Below are positions 39,911 through 47,595 of a stretch of 57,613 nt of DNA, in pieces. Within the stretch, counting starts at the first letter, position 1. The number at the start of each line of letters is the position of its first letter. Below the pieces are notes generated by a model. It made no database searches, had not been told where the DNA came from, and worked only from the letters and a program-made list of their open reading frames with translations. The translations under genes and the position numbers were made by a program. The DNA comes from Streptococcus sp. HMSC067H01 (GTDB lineage: Bacteria > Bacillota > Bacilli > Lactobacillales > Streptococcaceae), in the NCBI RefSeq assembly GCF_001814775.1, contig NZ_KV817781.1, positions 15,026 through 72,638 on the forward strand. Reading direction: 5' to 3'.

Positions 39911-40989
39911 AAACCAAACTACCTACCGAATGGCAAGAATTGATTGACCAACTGGGATTCCAAGAATTTACTCCCATTCAAATTCAACTTTTTGAACCTA
40001 TAACAGAAGGTGAAAACCTACTTGGAGTCAGTCCAACTGGTACAGGGAAAACTTTAGCCTATCTCCTACCTAGTCTTCTCAAACTGCAAATGAAAAAAGC
40101 CCAACAACTTTTGATCTTGGCACCTAATACCGAACTTGCTGGACAAATTTTTGAAGTCACTAAAACCTGGGGTGAGGCCATCGGATTAACAGCTCAGCTA
40201 TTTCTCTCCGGTTCGAGCCAGAAACGCCAAATTGAACGACTTAAAAAAGGACCAGAAATTCTGATTGGGACACCTGGTCGTATCTTTGAACTCATTAAAC
40301 TGAAAAAAATCAAGATGATGAATGTGGAAACAATCATTCTTGATGAATTTGATCAGCTCCTTGATGATTCTCAAATTCATTTTGTCGAGAAAATTACCAA
40401 CTACGCACCTCGTGACCATCAACTCATTTACATGAGTGCCACCACCAAATTTGACCAAGATAAGATTGCACCTAACACGCGCATCATTGACCTATCAGAC
40501 CAAAAGTTAGACAATATTCAACACTTCTACATGCAAGTAGACCAACGTCACAGAGTAGATATGCTTCGTAAACTGGCACAGGTTGAAGATTTCCGTGGTC
40601 TTGTCTTCTTTAATAGCTTGTCAGACCTTGGAAGTGCAGAGGAAAAATTACAATATCGTGATGTTTTAGCAGTTTCGCTAGCTAGCGATGTCAACGTTAA
40701 ATTTAGAAAAGTTATTCTAGAAAAATTCAAAGATAATCAACTGACACTACTTCTTGCCACAGACCTTCTCGCTCGTGGTATCGACATTGATAGCTTGGAA
40801 TGCGTGATTAATTTTGATGTCCCTAGAGACAAGGAAACTTACACTCACCGTGCGGGTCGGACAGGACGCATGGGTAAAGAAGGCTATGTCATCACTCTTG
40901 TGACACATCCAGAAGATCTTAAAAAACTTAAGAAATTTGCAAGTGTACGTGAAATTGTTTTGAAAAATCAAGAACTCTATATCAAATGA
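39907..40989 (+). CDS. DEAD-box RNA helicase, short form
   Basis: A 360-residue helicase with only the two RecA-like domains and almost no C-terminal extension. Motifs: Q-motif FTPIQIQLFEP near 21-31, Walker A PTGTGKT at 43-49, PGR at 123-125, motif II DEFD at 146-149 (instead of DEAD), SAT near 176, ARGID near 285 and HRAGRTGRMG near 312. It probably unwinds short RNA duplexes in ribosome assembly or mRNA turnover. It is translationally coupled to the upstream oxidoreductase gene, an association with no obvious functional meaning. Confidence 0.9.
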   Translation: MKTKLPTEWQELIDQLGFQEFTPIQIQLFEPITEGENLLGVSPTGTGKTLAYLLPSLLKLQMKKAQQLLILAPNTELAGQIFEVTKTWGEAIGLTAQLFLSGSSQKRQIERLKKGPEILIGTPGRIFELIKLKKIKMMNVETIILDEFDQLLDDSQIHFVEKITNYAPRDHQLIYMSATTKFDQDKIAPNTRIIDLSDQKLDNIQHFYMQVDQRHRVDMLRKLAQVEDFRGLVFFNSLSDLGSAEEKLQYRDVLAVSLASDVNVKFRKVILEKFKDNQLTLLLATDLLARGIDIDSLECVINFDVPRDKETYTHRAGRTGRMGKEGYVITLVTHPEDLKKLKKFASVREIVLKNQELYIK

Positions 40990-41166
40990 GAGTGGGACAG
41001 AAATAGTTAATTCGTTAGAATTCGATTTCGTCGTCCCACCTCCGCACAGTTGAGTAAGTCTGTAAAAGCTGATGAAATCAGTGTAGTAGAGCCCACTCAA
41101 CCACTGCGTCTTACTCGACAATCCAAAGACAATTGAGAGACTAGGACTTTTGTCCCAGCCTCTTTT
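40990..41166. repeat. Intergenic palindromic repeat element
   Basis: A 177-nt element between convergent genes. It begins GAGAGTGGGACAG and ends TTTTGTCCCAGCCTCTTTTT. Internal complementary blocks include GTGGGAC / GTCCCAC at the left, CGCACAGTTGAGT / ACTCAACCACTGCG around the centre, and TAGGAC / GTCCCA at the right. Part of it recurs at 1-52 and scattered motifs recur in 25010-25328. The right hairpin with T-run and the left hairpin could terminate both flanking genes. Confidence 0.7.
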
Positions 41167-41168
41167 TC

Positions 41169-41546
41169 TTATCCCCAGGTAATTTCTAAGCGATAGTTTG
41201 CAAATGGATTTCCTTCTTTGTTTTGTAGTTGATAGGCTAGTTCAATCTTTTGTTGTTCAACTTGATAATGGCTTGTTTGGATGATAAACTCCTGAATCCC
41301 CATTGGTGTAGGAATATAGGCTAAACTATCAGCTTCCTTCAGAAAACGCATGATGGTCTTAGGGTTGGAAAATCGAGACATCACCAACTCTGTATCATTA
41401 AACTTGAGTACCACTTTTTCCTTCTCTTCATTGTAAAAAAGGAGATAGGAAAAATCACCTTTCTCACGTAACTCAACGTCATAAAGTTGGTCGATCACTT
41501 CCAATTGTTCATCAAATTGGATGGTATTTCTCATTCGAATCTTCAC
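41169..41546 (-). CDS. DUF1934 domain protein (calycin-like beta barrel)
   Basis: A 125-residue protein made mostly of predicted beta strands. The pattern MKIRMRNTIQFDEQLEVIDQ at the start, YLLFYNEEKEKVVLKFNDTE, and the closing YQLQNKEGNPFANYRLEI (the ...N.Y.L.I end) are those of DUF1934/YwiB-like proteins, which adopt a calycin-type barrel. Function unknown; no catalytic residues can be named. It is convergent with the helicase gene and divergent from the HD-domain gene. Confidence 0.75.
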   Translation of the reverse strand: MKIRMRNTIQFDEQLEVIDQLYDVELREKGDFSYLLFYNEEKEKVVLKFNDTELVMSRFSNPKTIMRFLKEADSLAYIPTPMGIQEFIIQTSHYQVEQQKIELAYQLQNKEGNPFANYRLEITWG

Positions 41547-41602
41547 TACAAGTCCTCTTTCTTCACTCTTATCCTACTATTTTACCAAAAACTGTGGCTT
41601 TT

Positions 41603-41611
41603 TGCTATAAT
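41603..41611 (+). promoter_or_regulatory. Extended -10 promoter of the HD-domain gene (leaderless)
   Basis: TGCTATAAT ends at 41611 and the ATG is at 41618, exactly where transcription is expected to start. No Shine-Dalgarno sequence is present in the 6-nt gap. The -35 region is poor, in keeping with an extended -10 promoter. Confidence 0.6.
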
Positions 41612-41617
41612 GGTTTT

Positions 41618-42922
41618 ATGAATGAAAAAGTATTTCGTGACCCTGTTCACAATTATATCCATGTTGATAATCAGATTATCTATGACTTAATCAATACCAA
41701 AGAATTTCAACGGCTTCGTCGTATCAAGCAGCTCGGAACATCCAGTTACACCTTTCATGGTGGAGAACATAGTCGTTTCTCTCACTGTCTAGGTGTTTAC
41801 GAGATTGCACGACGCATCACCGAGATTTTTGAGGAAAAGTATCCTAAAGAATGGGATTCCTCGGAGTCCCTCCTAACCATGACTGCAGCCCTCCTTCATG
41901 ACTTAGGACATGGTGCCTACTCGCATACCTTTGAAAATCTCTTTGATACCGATCATGAGACTATTACGCAGGAAATTATCCAAAGCCCTGAAACAGAGAT
42001 TCACCAGGTTCTTTTACAGGTAGCTCCAGATTTCCCTGAAAAGGTAGCTAGTGTTATAGACCATACTTATCCAAATAAGCAGGTGGTTCAATTGATTTCG
42101 AGTCAAATCGATGCAGACCGCATGGACTATCTCTTACGTGACTCCTATTTTACAGGGGCTTCTTATGGGGAATTTGACCTAACACGTATCTTACGAGTTA
42201 TTCGCCCTATCGAAAACGGAATTGCTTTTCAACGAAACGGGATGCATGCCATCGAAGACTATGTTCTTAGTCGCTATCAAATGTATATGCAGGTATATTT
42301 CCATCCAGCAACACGTGCTATGGAAGTACTTCTGCAGAATCTTTTGAAACGTGCTAAAGAACTTTATTCAGACAACAAAGAATTCTTTGCTCGAACTTCT
42401 CCTCATCTACTGCCATTTTTCGAAAAAAATGTTAACTTAGCTGACTATCTATCTTTGGATGACGGGGTTATGAATACCTATTTCCAACTATGGATGACCA
42501 GTCCTGACAAGATTTTAGCTGACCTCTCACAACGCTTTGTCAATCGCAAGGTCTTTAAATCCATCACCTTTTCACAAGAAGATCAAGAACAGCTTGCATC
42601 TATGAGAAAACTGGTAGAAGATATCGGCTTTGACCCTGACTATTACACAGCTATCCATAAGAACTTTGACCTTCCTTATGATATCTATCGCCCTGAATCT
42701 GAAAACCCACGAACGCAGATTGAGATTATACAAAAAAATGGAGAACTAGCAGAACTCTCTAGCCTTTCTCCTATCGTTCAATCCCTTGCTGGCAGTCGCC
42801 ACGGAGATAATCGTTTCTACTTCCCAAAAGAAATGTTGGATCAAAACAGCATCTTTGCAAGCATCACTCAGCAATTTTTACACTTGATTGAAAACGATCA
42901 TTTTAAACCAAATAAAAACTAA
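41618..42922 (+). CDS. HD-domain phosphohydrolase (dGTPase-like)
   Basis: A 434-residue HD superfamily hydrolase. ATG at 41618 (MNEKVFRDPVHNYIHVD) is chosen as it fits the family start. The metal ligands are clear: H56 in GGEHSRFSHCLGVYEIA, H94-D95 in LLHDLGHGAYSHTFEN, and a later Asp in SSQIDADRMDYLLRDS. This combination is that of the YwfO / SAMHD1-like group of deoxynucleoside triphosphate hydrolases, although substrates of Gram-positive members vary. Located upstream of the Cof phosphatase by 12 nt. Confidence 0.88.
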   Translation: MNEKVFRDPVHNYIHVDNQIIYDLINTKEFQRLRRIKQLGTSSYTFHGGEHSRFSHCLGVYEIARRITEIFEEKYPKEWDSSESLLTMTAALLHDLGHGAYSHTFENLFDTDHETITQEIIQSPETEIHQVLLQVAPDFPEKVASVIDHTYPNKQVVQLISSQIDADRMDYLLRDSYFTGASYGEFDLTRILRVIRPIENGIAFQRNGMHAIEDYVLSRYQMYMQVYFHPATRAMEVLLQNLLKRAKELYSDNKEFFARTSPHLLPFFEKNVNLADYLSLDDGVMNTYFQLWMTSPDKILADLSQRFVNRKVFKSITFSQEDQEQLASMRKLVEDIGFDPDYYTAIHKNFDLPYDIYRPESENPRTQIEIIQKNGELAELSSLSPIVQSLAGSRHGDNRFYFPKEMLDQNSIFASITQQFLHLIENDHFKPNKN

Positions 42923-42934
42923 AAGAGGAACTAT

Positions 42935-43741
42935 ATGAGTATTAAACTAATCGCCGTCGATATCGATGGAACCCTTGTCAACAGTCAAAAGGAAATCACT
43001 CCAGAAGTCTTTTCTGCCATCCAAGATGCCAAACAAGCTGGTGTTAAAGTTATGATTGCAACTGGTCGCCCTATCGCAGGAGTTGCCAAACTTCTAGATG
43101 ACTTGAAATTAAGAGACGAAGGGGACTACGTTGTTACCTTCAACGGTGCCCTTGTTCAAGAAACCGCTACAGGTCATGAAATTATCAGCGAATCCTTGAC
43201 TTACGAGGATTATCTAGATATGGAATTCCTCAGTCGTAAGCTCGGTGTCCATATGCATGCCATTACCAAGGATGGCATCTACACAGCCAATCGCAATATC
43301 GGAAAATACACTGTTCACGAATCAACCCTCGTCAGCATGCCAATCTTCTATCGTACACCTGAAGAAATGGCTGATAAGGAAATCGTCAAGTGTATGTTTA
43401 TCGATGAACCGGAAATTCTCGATGCTGCGATTGAAAAGATTCCAGCAGAATTTTACGACCGCTACTCTATCAACAAATCTGCTCCTTTCTACCTTGAGCT
43501 CCTTAAAAAGAATGTAGACAAGGGGTCAGCTATCACTCACCTAGCTGAAAAACTCGGATTTACCAAGGAAGAAACTATGGCTATCGGTGACGAGGAAAAT
43601 GACCGTGCCATGCTTGAAGTTGTTGGTAACCCCGTTGTTATGGAAAACGGAAATCCAGAACTCAAAAAAATCGCCAAATACATCACTAAATCTAATGACG
43701 AATCAGGCGTTGCTCATGCCATCCGAACATGGGTGTTGTAG
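42935..43741 (+). CDS. Cof-type HAD phosphatase
   Basis: A 268-residue haloacid-dehalogenase phosphatase of the Cof/YidA class with a type IIB cap. Motif I is VDIDGTLV with nucleophile D9 and acid D11; motif II is IATGRP near 42-47; the late lysine is in ELLKKNVDKGSA and motif IV in IGDEENDRAML near 215-225. Such enzymes dephosphorylate sugar phosphates or cofactors such as pyridoxal phosphate and FMN; the exact substrate is not predictable. Ribosome site AGAGGAA. Probably co-transcribed with the HD-domain gene. Confidence 0.92.
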   Translation: MSIKLIAVDIDGTLVNSQKEITPEVFSAIQDAKQAGVKVMIATGRPIAGVAKLLDDLKLRDEGDYVVTFNGALVQETATGHEIISESLTYEDYLDMEFLSRKLGVHMHAITKDGIYTANRNIGKYTVHESTLVSMPIFYRTPEEMADKEIVKCMFIDEPEILDAAIEKIPAEFYDRYSINKSAPFYLELLKKNVDKGSAITHLAEKLGFTKEETMAIGDEENDRAMLEVVGNPVVMENGNPELKKIAKYITKSNDESGVAHAIRTWVL

Positions 43742-43752
43742 AAAGAATAGGC

Positions 43753-43778
43753 AAAAACCGCTCTGCTGAGCGGTTTTT
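43753..43778 (+). terminator. Terminator after the Cof phosphatase gene
   Basis: AAAAACCGCT / AGCGGTTTTT with a CTGCTG loop, 11 nt after the stop. Confidence 0.88.
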
Positions 43779-43951
43779 ACTATGTTAGAACTCAATTTCC
43801 AGTATTGGTTGTACAGTTACTTAAATCTTGAGAGTACAAAAAAATGAGAAATATTAAATATTTTTTCAATTTTACAATCCCAATTCTATGAAGGTGAACG
43901 AGATCGTTTATAAAACACTAAAATCATTTTTTATCCTTTTCTATAAACAAA

Positions 43952-43975
43952 AAAAGCCAGTTAAAACTGACTTTT
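43952..43975 (-). terminator. Choline-binding protein gene terminator
   Basis: On the minus strand AAAAGTCAGTT / AACTGGCTTTT is followed by TTTG. It begins 4 nt after the stop of the choline-binding protein gene. Confidence 0.75.
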
Positions 43976-43979
43976 AAAA

Positions 43980-46046
43980 TTATATCCACTTACCTGAATA
44001 ATCTAATTTATATTTACCTTCAATCACTTCATTTCGAGCATACACACCATTAGATTTTAAATAATACCACGCTTTATAGCTTGAGTCATAAATCCATTCA
44101 CTTGTGGCCATCTTACCATTAGATTTCAGATAATATGAACCTTGCCAGCTACTACGTAAATAGCTTCCATCAGACTTCAAATAGTACCATGCTTTGTAAT
44201 ACGAGTCATAAATCCATTCACTTACGGCCATCTTACCATTAGATTTCAGATAATATGAACCTTGCCAGCTACTACGTGAATAGTTTCCATCAGACTTCAA
44301 ATAGTACCATGATTTGTAATATGAGTCATAAACCCATTCATTCACAGCCATTTTACCATCTGATTTCAAATAATATGAACCTTGCCAAGTATTTCTCAAT
44401 GGTTGATTATTCTTATAGAAATACCATGTTTTACCTTCTTGAATCCAGCCATTCTTCTTAGATGAAGGAACTATAGCAGGCTTAGAAGGAGTTTTTTCTA
44501 CTTGTTTTTTATTCTGAACATATCTTCCAGTTCCATCAACATAGTATCGACCATTGTCTACCCATGAATCGGTAACCATTTTTCCATCAGAACCGAACCA
44601 ATAATCACCTTCCCAGGTATTTTTTATAGGTTTATTATTTTTATAGAAATACCATGCTGTTCCTTCTTGAACCCAACCATACTTTTGATTTTTATTTTGA
44701 ACATATTTTCCTGACTTGTCAACGTAATAACGTCCATTGTCTACCCATGAATCGGTAGCCATTTTTCCATCAGAACCGAACCAATAATCACTTTCCCAGG
44801 TATTTTTTAAAGGTTGATTATTCTTGTAGAAATACCAATCATTTCCTTCTCTTATCCAGCCTTTTTTCTCTTTTAAGGCTTCTTTTGCTTTACGCTCTTT
44901 CTCCTTTTCTTTCTCTTCCTCTTCATTTAACTTATCAATTTCTTTAGAAATCCTTTCATACTCTTTATAAGAAATTTGCAATTTTTCCAGCTTACTTTTT
45001 TCAGTTTCCAATTCTTTTTCTTTCTTTCCAAGAGTTGATTTTCTGTTACTTTCTGTAGTATTCACAGGAGTTTTTATACTAAAATTATTCTTAGTTGATT
45101 TTGAAATTTCCTCGTCCGAAACAGTAATGAAACTCATTTGAGTTCCATCTTTCAACAAGAAAATTGAAAGACCAAAATAATCTACATTATTCGGATTCCC
45201 CCAATTCAAACCAGCAATAGATTGAGCATGAAGGTATTCATAACCATTATACATAAAATCTAAAATGGCATCATAAATAACTCGTTTTAATTCTGCTTTA
45301 GTAACATCATTTAAACGCTGAGTCGTACCTGCGCCATTTTCATAATATTGACCACCATATTTTTTTTCTTCATCTTCCTTAGTAGAGGTAAGCAAACCAT
45401 ACTCTCTAGCTACCTCATTGATTCCCTTCACATAGTGCCAATCCCATACACTTCTATCTGCTTTTTGCATTTTAACAGAGAGTTTACTAGCAAAATCAAT
45501 AGACGATTCAGCAAGAACTAGTTCCTTAGTTCCCATTTGCCTTCTTACTTGATTTATCATATCAAAGGCAAAATAGTTCAATTCAATCAATACTTCTTTA
45601 GGAAGACTATCTAGATCATAAACCTCAGCTTCATCAGAACCAACAGTTACAAAGTCATTTTTCTGTAAAGCTAACTTCGCACTTTCACTTTTCAAAATTT
45701 CTTCTGCCTGATCTCGCTCTTGTTCACTCTTACTAAAATCAAAGTTATCCTTTAATGCTTTAGCATAAGCAGGACTTACCTTAATCGTATTCTTCTCACT
45801 ATATGGAACTTTCAAGGCTTCAACTTGTTTCTTCAAGGTATCAACCTTATCCTCAGATTCAACAAGTGAATACCAACGACCATCACCTGAATAGCTAGTA
45901 ACACCATTCTTCTTAGCAAGTTCACTTCTTTGATTATCTAATTCTTTAATCTTAGATTGTCTTGCAGAATCAGCATGAACAACACTACAACTAAATGCAA
46001 ATAAAGTTGCAGTAGTCAGTAAAGTCAACGACCTCTTGAAATTCAT
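43980..46046 (-). CDS. Choline-binding surface protein with SEC10/PgrA-like domain
   Basis: A 688-residue secreted protein. Residues 1-25 are a signal peptide (cleavage after VVHA). A helical region leads to a globular domain at about 150-310, whose start LNYFAFDMINQVRRQMG and later EYLHAQSIAGLNWG resemble the SEC10/PgrA surface-exclusion (CAP-like) domain. Residues about 335-395 form a Lys/Glu coiled coil. From 397 onward are choline-binding repeats: three of the type GW..EG..WYFYKNN followed by YWFGSDGKM or YYLKSDGKM units and YYVDKSGKYVQNK, then 40-residue units (EW.YDSYYK.WYYLKSDG). It should attach non-covalently to phosphocholine on teichoic acids. No catalytic domain is recognised; a host- or cell-contact role is plausible but unproven. 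Confidence 0.9.
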   Translation of the reverse strand: MNFKRSLTLLTTATLFAFSCSVVHADSARQSKIKELDNQRSELAKKNGVTSYSGDGRWYSLVESEDKVDTLKKQVEALKVPYSEKNTIKVSPAYAKALKDNFDFSKSEQERDQAEEILKSESAKLALQKNDFVTVGSDEAEVYDLDSLPKEVLIELNYFAFDMINQVRRQMGTKELVLAESSIDFASKLSVKMQKADRSVWDWHYVKGINEVAREYGLLTSTKEDEEKKYGGQYYENGAGTTQRLNDVTKAELKRVIYDAILDFMYNGYEYLHAQSIAGLNWGNPNNVDYFGLSIFLLKDGTQMSFITVSDEEISKSTKNNFSIKTPVNTTESNRKSTLGKKEKELETEKSKLEKLQISYKEYERISKEIDKLNEEEEKEKEKERKAKEALKEKKGWIREGNDWYFYKNNQPLKNTWESDYWFGSDGKMATDSWVDNGRYYVDKSGKYVQNKNQKYGWVQEGTAWYFYKNNKPIKNTWEGDYWFGSDGKMVTDSWVDNGRYYVDGTGRYVQNKKQVEKTPSKPAIVPSSKKNGWIQEGKTWYFYKNNQPLRNTWQGSYYLKSDGKMAVNEWVYDSYYKSWYYLKSDGNYSRSSWQGSYYLKSNGKMAVSEWIYDSYYKAWYYLKSDGSYLRSSWQGSYYLKSNGKMATSEWIYDSSYKAWYYLKSNGVYARNEVIEGKYKLDYSGKWI
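44049..44408. repeat. Tandem 120-bp repeats in the choline-binding region
   Basis: Three consecutive 120-bp units, seen from the recurrence of AACCCATTCA/AATCCATTCA at an exact 120-nt spacing (near 44100, 44220 and 44340). Each encodes one 40-residue choline-binding double repeat. Near identity at the DNA level makes copy number prone to change by recombination. Confidence 0.85.
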
Positions 46047-46093
46047 TCTAAAATCCCCTTTGAAATAATATTTTTTATTGTATTATACCATAA

Positions 46094-46099
46094 ATAAGT
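46094..46099 (-). promoter_or_regulatory. Choline-binding protein gene -10 box
   Basis: TATAAT on the minus strand about 40 nt upstream of the ATG, followed by AAAGGGGAT as ribosome site. No good -35 hexamer is found at 17 nt, which would fit an activator-dependent promoter. Coordinates are approximate to a few bases. Confidence 0.45.
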
Positions 46100-46182
46100 A
46101 CTAAACATACTGAGGATCCCATTTTAAAGTATTGAAAATAAAATAGATCAGTCTCCTAATCTACTTCATTCTATATTCATTG

Positions 46183-46215
46183 ACTTTTAGTCAAATTTTA
46201 GTCATGATTTGGTCA
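46183..46215 (-). promoter_or_regulatory. Three tandem 11-bp repeats upstream of the choline-binding protein gene
   Basis: The minus strand reads TGACCAAATCA, TGACTAAAATT, TGACTAAAAGT in direct succession. Repeats spaced one helical turn apart are typical of response-regulator binding sites. They lie about 140-170 nt upstream of the choline-binding protein ATG and downstream of tRNA-Arg. The binding protein is unknown. Confidence 0.5.
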
Positions 46216-46317
46216 AAAAGACAAAAAATACTAAATTATTTTTAAAAATGAAATTGTGGAAAAAGCCATTAAGTAAACACTTTGAATTTTCTTTGTCTTT
46301 CTTTACATTTCTAAAAA

Positions 46318-46389
46318 TGCCCCCTGCAGGAATCGAACCTGCAACTACTCCTTAGGAGGGAGTTGTTATATCCATTGAACTAAGGGAGC
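46318..46389 (-). tRNA. tRNA-Arg (CCU)
   Basis: A 72-nt cloverleaf on the minus strand: acceptor GCTCCCT / AGGGGGC with discriminator A, anticodon stem ACTCC / GGAGT with loop CTCCTAA (anticodon CCT), and T-arm CAGGTTCGATTCCTG. The anticodon reads AGG. CCA is not encoded. It lies just downstream of the rplS terminator, with no clear promoter of its own, so it may be made from rplS read-through. Confidence 0.95.
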
Positions 46390-46394
46390 TAGAG

Positions 46395-46424
46395 AAAAAC
46401 TCTGCCGAATGAGCAGAGTTTTTT
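46395..46424 (-). terminator. rplS terminator
   Basis: AAAAACTCTGC / GCAGAGTTTTT, stem of 11 bp around a short loop, directly after the rplS stop and 6 nt before the tRNA-Arg 5' end. Confidence 0.85.
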
Positions 46425-46431
46425 GGTCGAA

Positions 46432-46779
46432 TTAACGACGGATTTCTTTGATACGAGCTGCTTTACCTTGAAGAGCACGCAAGTAGTACAATTTCGCACG
46501 ACGTACTTTACCGTAACGAACAACTTCGATCTTTTCAACACGTGGAGTGTGAATTGGGAAGATACGTTCAACACCTACACCGTTAGAGATTTTACGAACT
46601 GTGTAGTTTTCTGAGATGCCAGCACCTTTACGTGCAATAACAACACCTTCAAAAATCTGGATACGTTCACGGTTTCCTTCGACAACTTTCGCGTGTACAC
46701 GAACAGTGTCACCAGGACGGAATGATGGGATATCAGTACGAAGTTGACCTTCAGTCAAGCTTTGGATTAATGGATTCAT
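46432..46779 (-). CDS. rplS: 50S ribosomal protein bL19
   Basis: A 115-residue ribosomal protein at the 30S-50S interface. Conserved stretches [40 protein letters not shown] and the basic C-terminus [20 protein letters not shown] are diagnostic. Ribosome site AGGAGAA precedes the ATG. It has its own leader with two strong inverted repeats, and lies after the crcB pair but is separated from it by that leader and promoter. Confidence 0.97.
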
Positions 46780-46804
46780 TTTATTCTCCTATCTTTGTCA
46801 ATCT

Positions 46805-46871
46805 TGAGGAAACTTCCTCAGCGGATAAACTGTATTTTTGTGCGTCCATTACACACAAGATACAGTTTATC
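46805..46871 (-). promoter_or_regulatory. rplS leader with two inverted repeats
   Basis: GATAAACTGTAT (46871-46860) and ATACAGTTTATC (46835-46824) form a perfect 12-bp inverted repeat with an inner TTGTG / CACAA extension. Immediately after comes TGAGGAAAC / TTCCTCA, a second hairpin (46820-46805). A TTTACT-N17-TAAACT promoter would put the -10 inside the first arm, so part of the repeat may act as DNA rather than RNA. Firmicutes are known to have an L19 leader motif; equivalence is inferred. Confidence 0.55.
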
Positions 46872-46897
46872 AAATTTCTAAAAAAAAGTAAAGAAAT

Positions 46898-47227
46898 TTA
46901 TAGCAAAATTCCTAAAAAAATCGCAACCAAACCACCTAGGTAGGTTAAGATAAAATAGCTGAAAAATACTTTCTTATCGCTCAACAGTCTTTGAAGTTCA
47001 TCATTCAAGGTTGAAAAAGTGGTTAGACCTCCACAAAAACCTGTAGCAAGAATAGTATAGATCTCTTTATCTTCCACATAATTATAGAATAAACCAATTA
47101 AAAAGCAACCTAGAAGATTTGCAAGAAGTGTCCCTAGTGGTAAAACCCTCTCTTGATTGAGACTAGATAGGAAATAACGGACAAGTGCTCCGACTCCACA
47201 AGCAAGTGCTAGATAAATGATTACCAT
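46898..47227 (-). CDS. crcB: Fluoride channel subunit CrcB/Fluc, second copy
   Basis: A 109-residue membrane protein with four hydrophobic helices. It carries the Fluc signatures GTLLANLLGCFLIGL (the Asn-containing pore helix) and TGFCGGLTTFSTL (the helix-break with the Phe box residues). Fluc proteins are dual-topology or paired small channels that export fluoride. Its start overlaps the stop of the first crcB gene by 7 nt. The two different copies probably form the heterodimer found in many Gram-positives. Confidence 0.92.
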   Translation of the reverse strand: MVIIYLALACGVGALVRYFLSSLNQERVLPLGTLLANLLGCFLIGLFYNYVEDKEIYTILATGFCGGLTTFSTLNDELQRLLSDKKVFFSYFILTYLGGLVAIFLGILL

Positions 47228-47595
47228 TTCTTCCTCCCTAGATAATAAGCCGATAAAAGCCCTCCACCAATACTCAAAACTAGATAGATAACTAGATTTG
47301 GATAAGAACCTGTATCCAGCAATTTTACGGCATCTAACATGAGACTAGAAAAAGTGGTCAAACCGCCACAAAAGCCAGTACCAAGTGCCAAAATCAGGCC
47401 CTTACTGGTCCCCTTATAAACCAGATAGCCTTTTACAAGATAAACTAAGCAAAAAATCCCTAGATAGTTAGCAAAAAGAGTTCCCCAAGGGAAGCCTGGA
47501 CTAGCTGGTAACCATGTAGAAATCAGATAGCGGACAAGGCCACCCAACATAGCAGCTAGAAAAATTCCTAACGGATAGAATCGTTCTTTTTTCAT
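47221..47595 (-). CDS. crcB: Fluoride channel subunit CrcB/Fluc, first copy
   Basis: A 124-residue four-helix membrane protein with WGTLFANYLGIFCLVYL and LGTGFCGGLTTFSSLMLD, the conserved Fluc pore segments. It differs from the second copy mainly in a longer loop (VKGYLVYKGTSKG) and N-terminus. Its ATG overlaps the chorismate mutase stop by 4 nt, so translation is coupled through the three genes. No fluoride riboswitch was recognised upstream. Confidence 0.92.
   Translation of the reverse strand: MKKERFYPLGIFLAAMLGGLVRYLISTWLPASPGFPWGTLFANYLGIFCLVYLVKGYLVYKGTSKGLILALGTGFCGGLTTFSSLMLDAVKLLDTGSYPNLVIYLVLSIGGGLLSAYYLGRKKW

Noticed and set aside
44049..44408. Possible CRISPR-like regular repeats
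   Set aside because: The 120-bp periodicity encodes choline-binding repeats in one open frame; there are no short repeat-spacer units and no cas genes.
46318..46389. tRNA-Arg(CCU) as an integration site
   Set aside because: No integrase gene and no repeat of the tRNA 3' end was found nearby.
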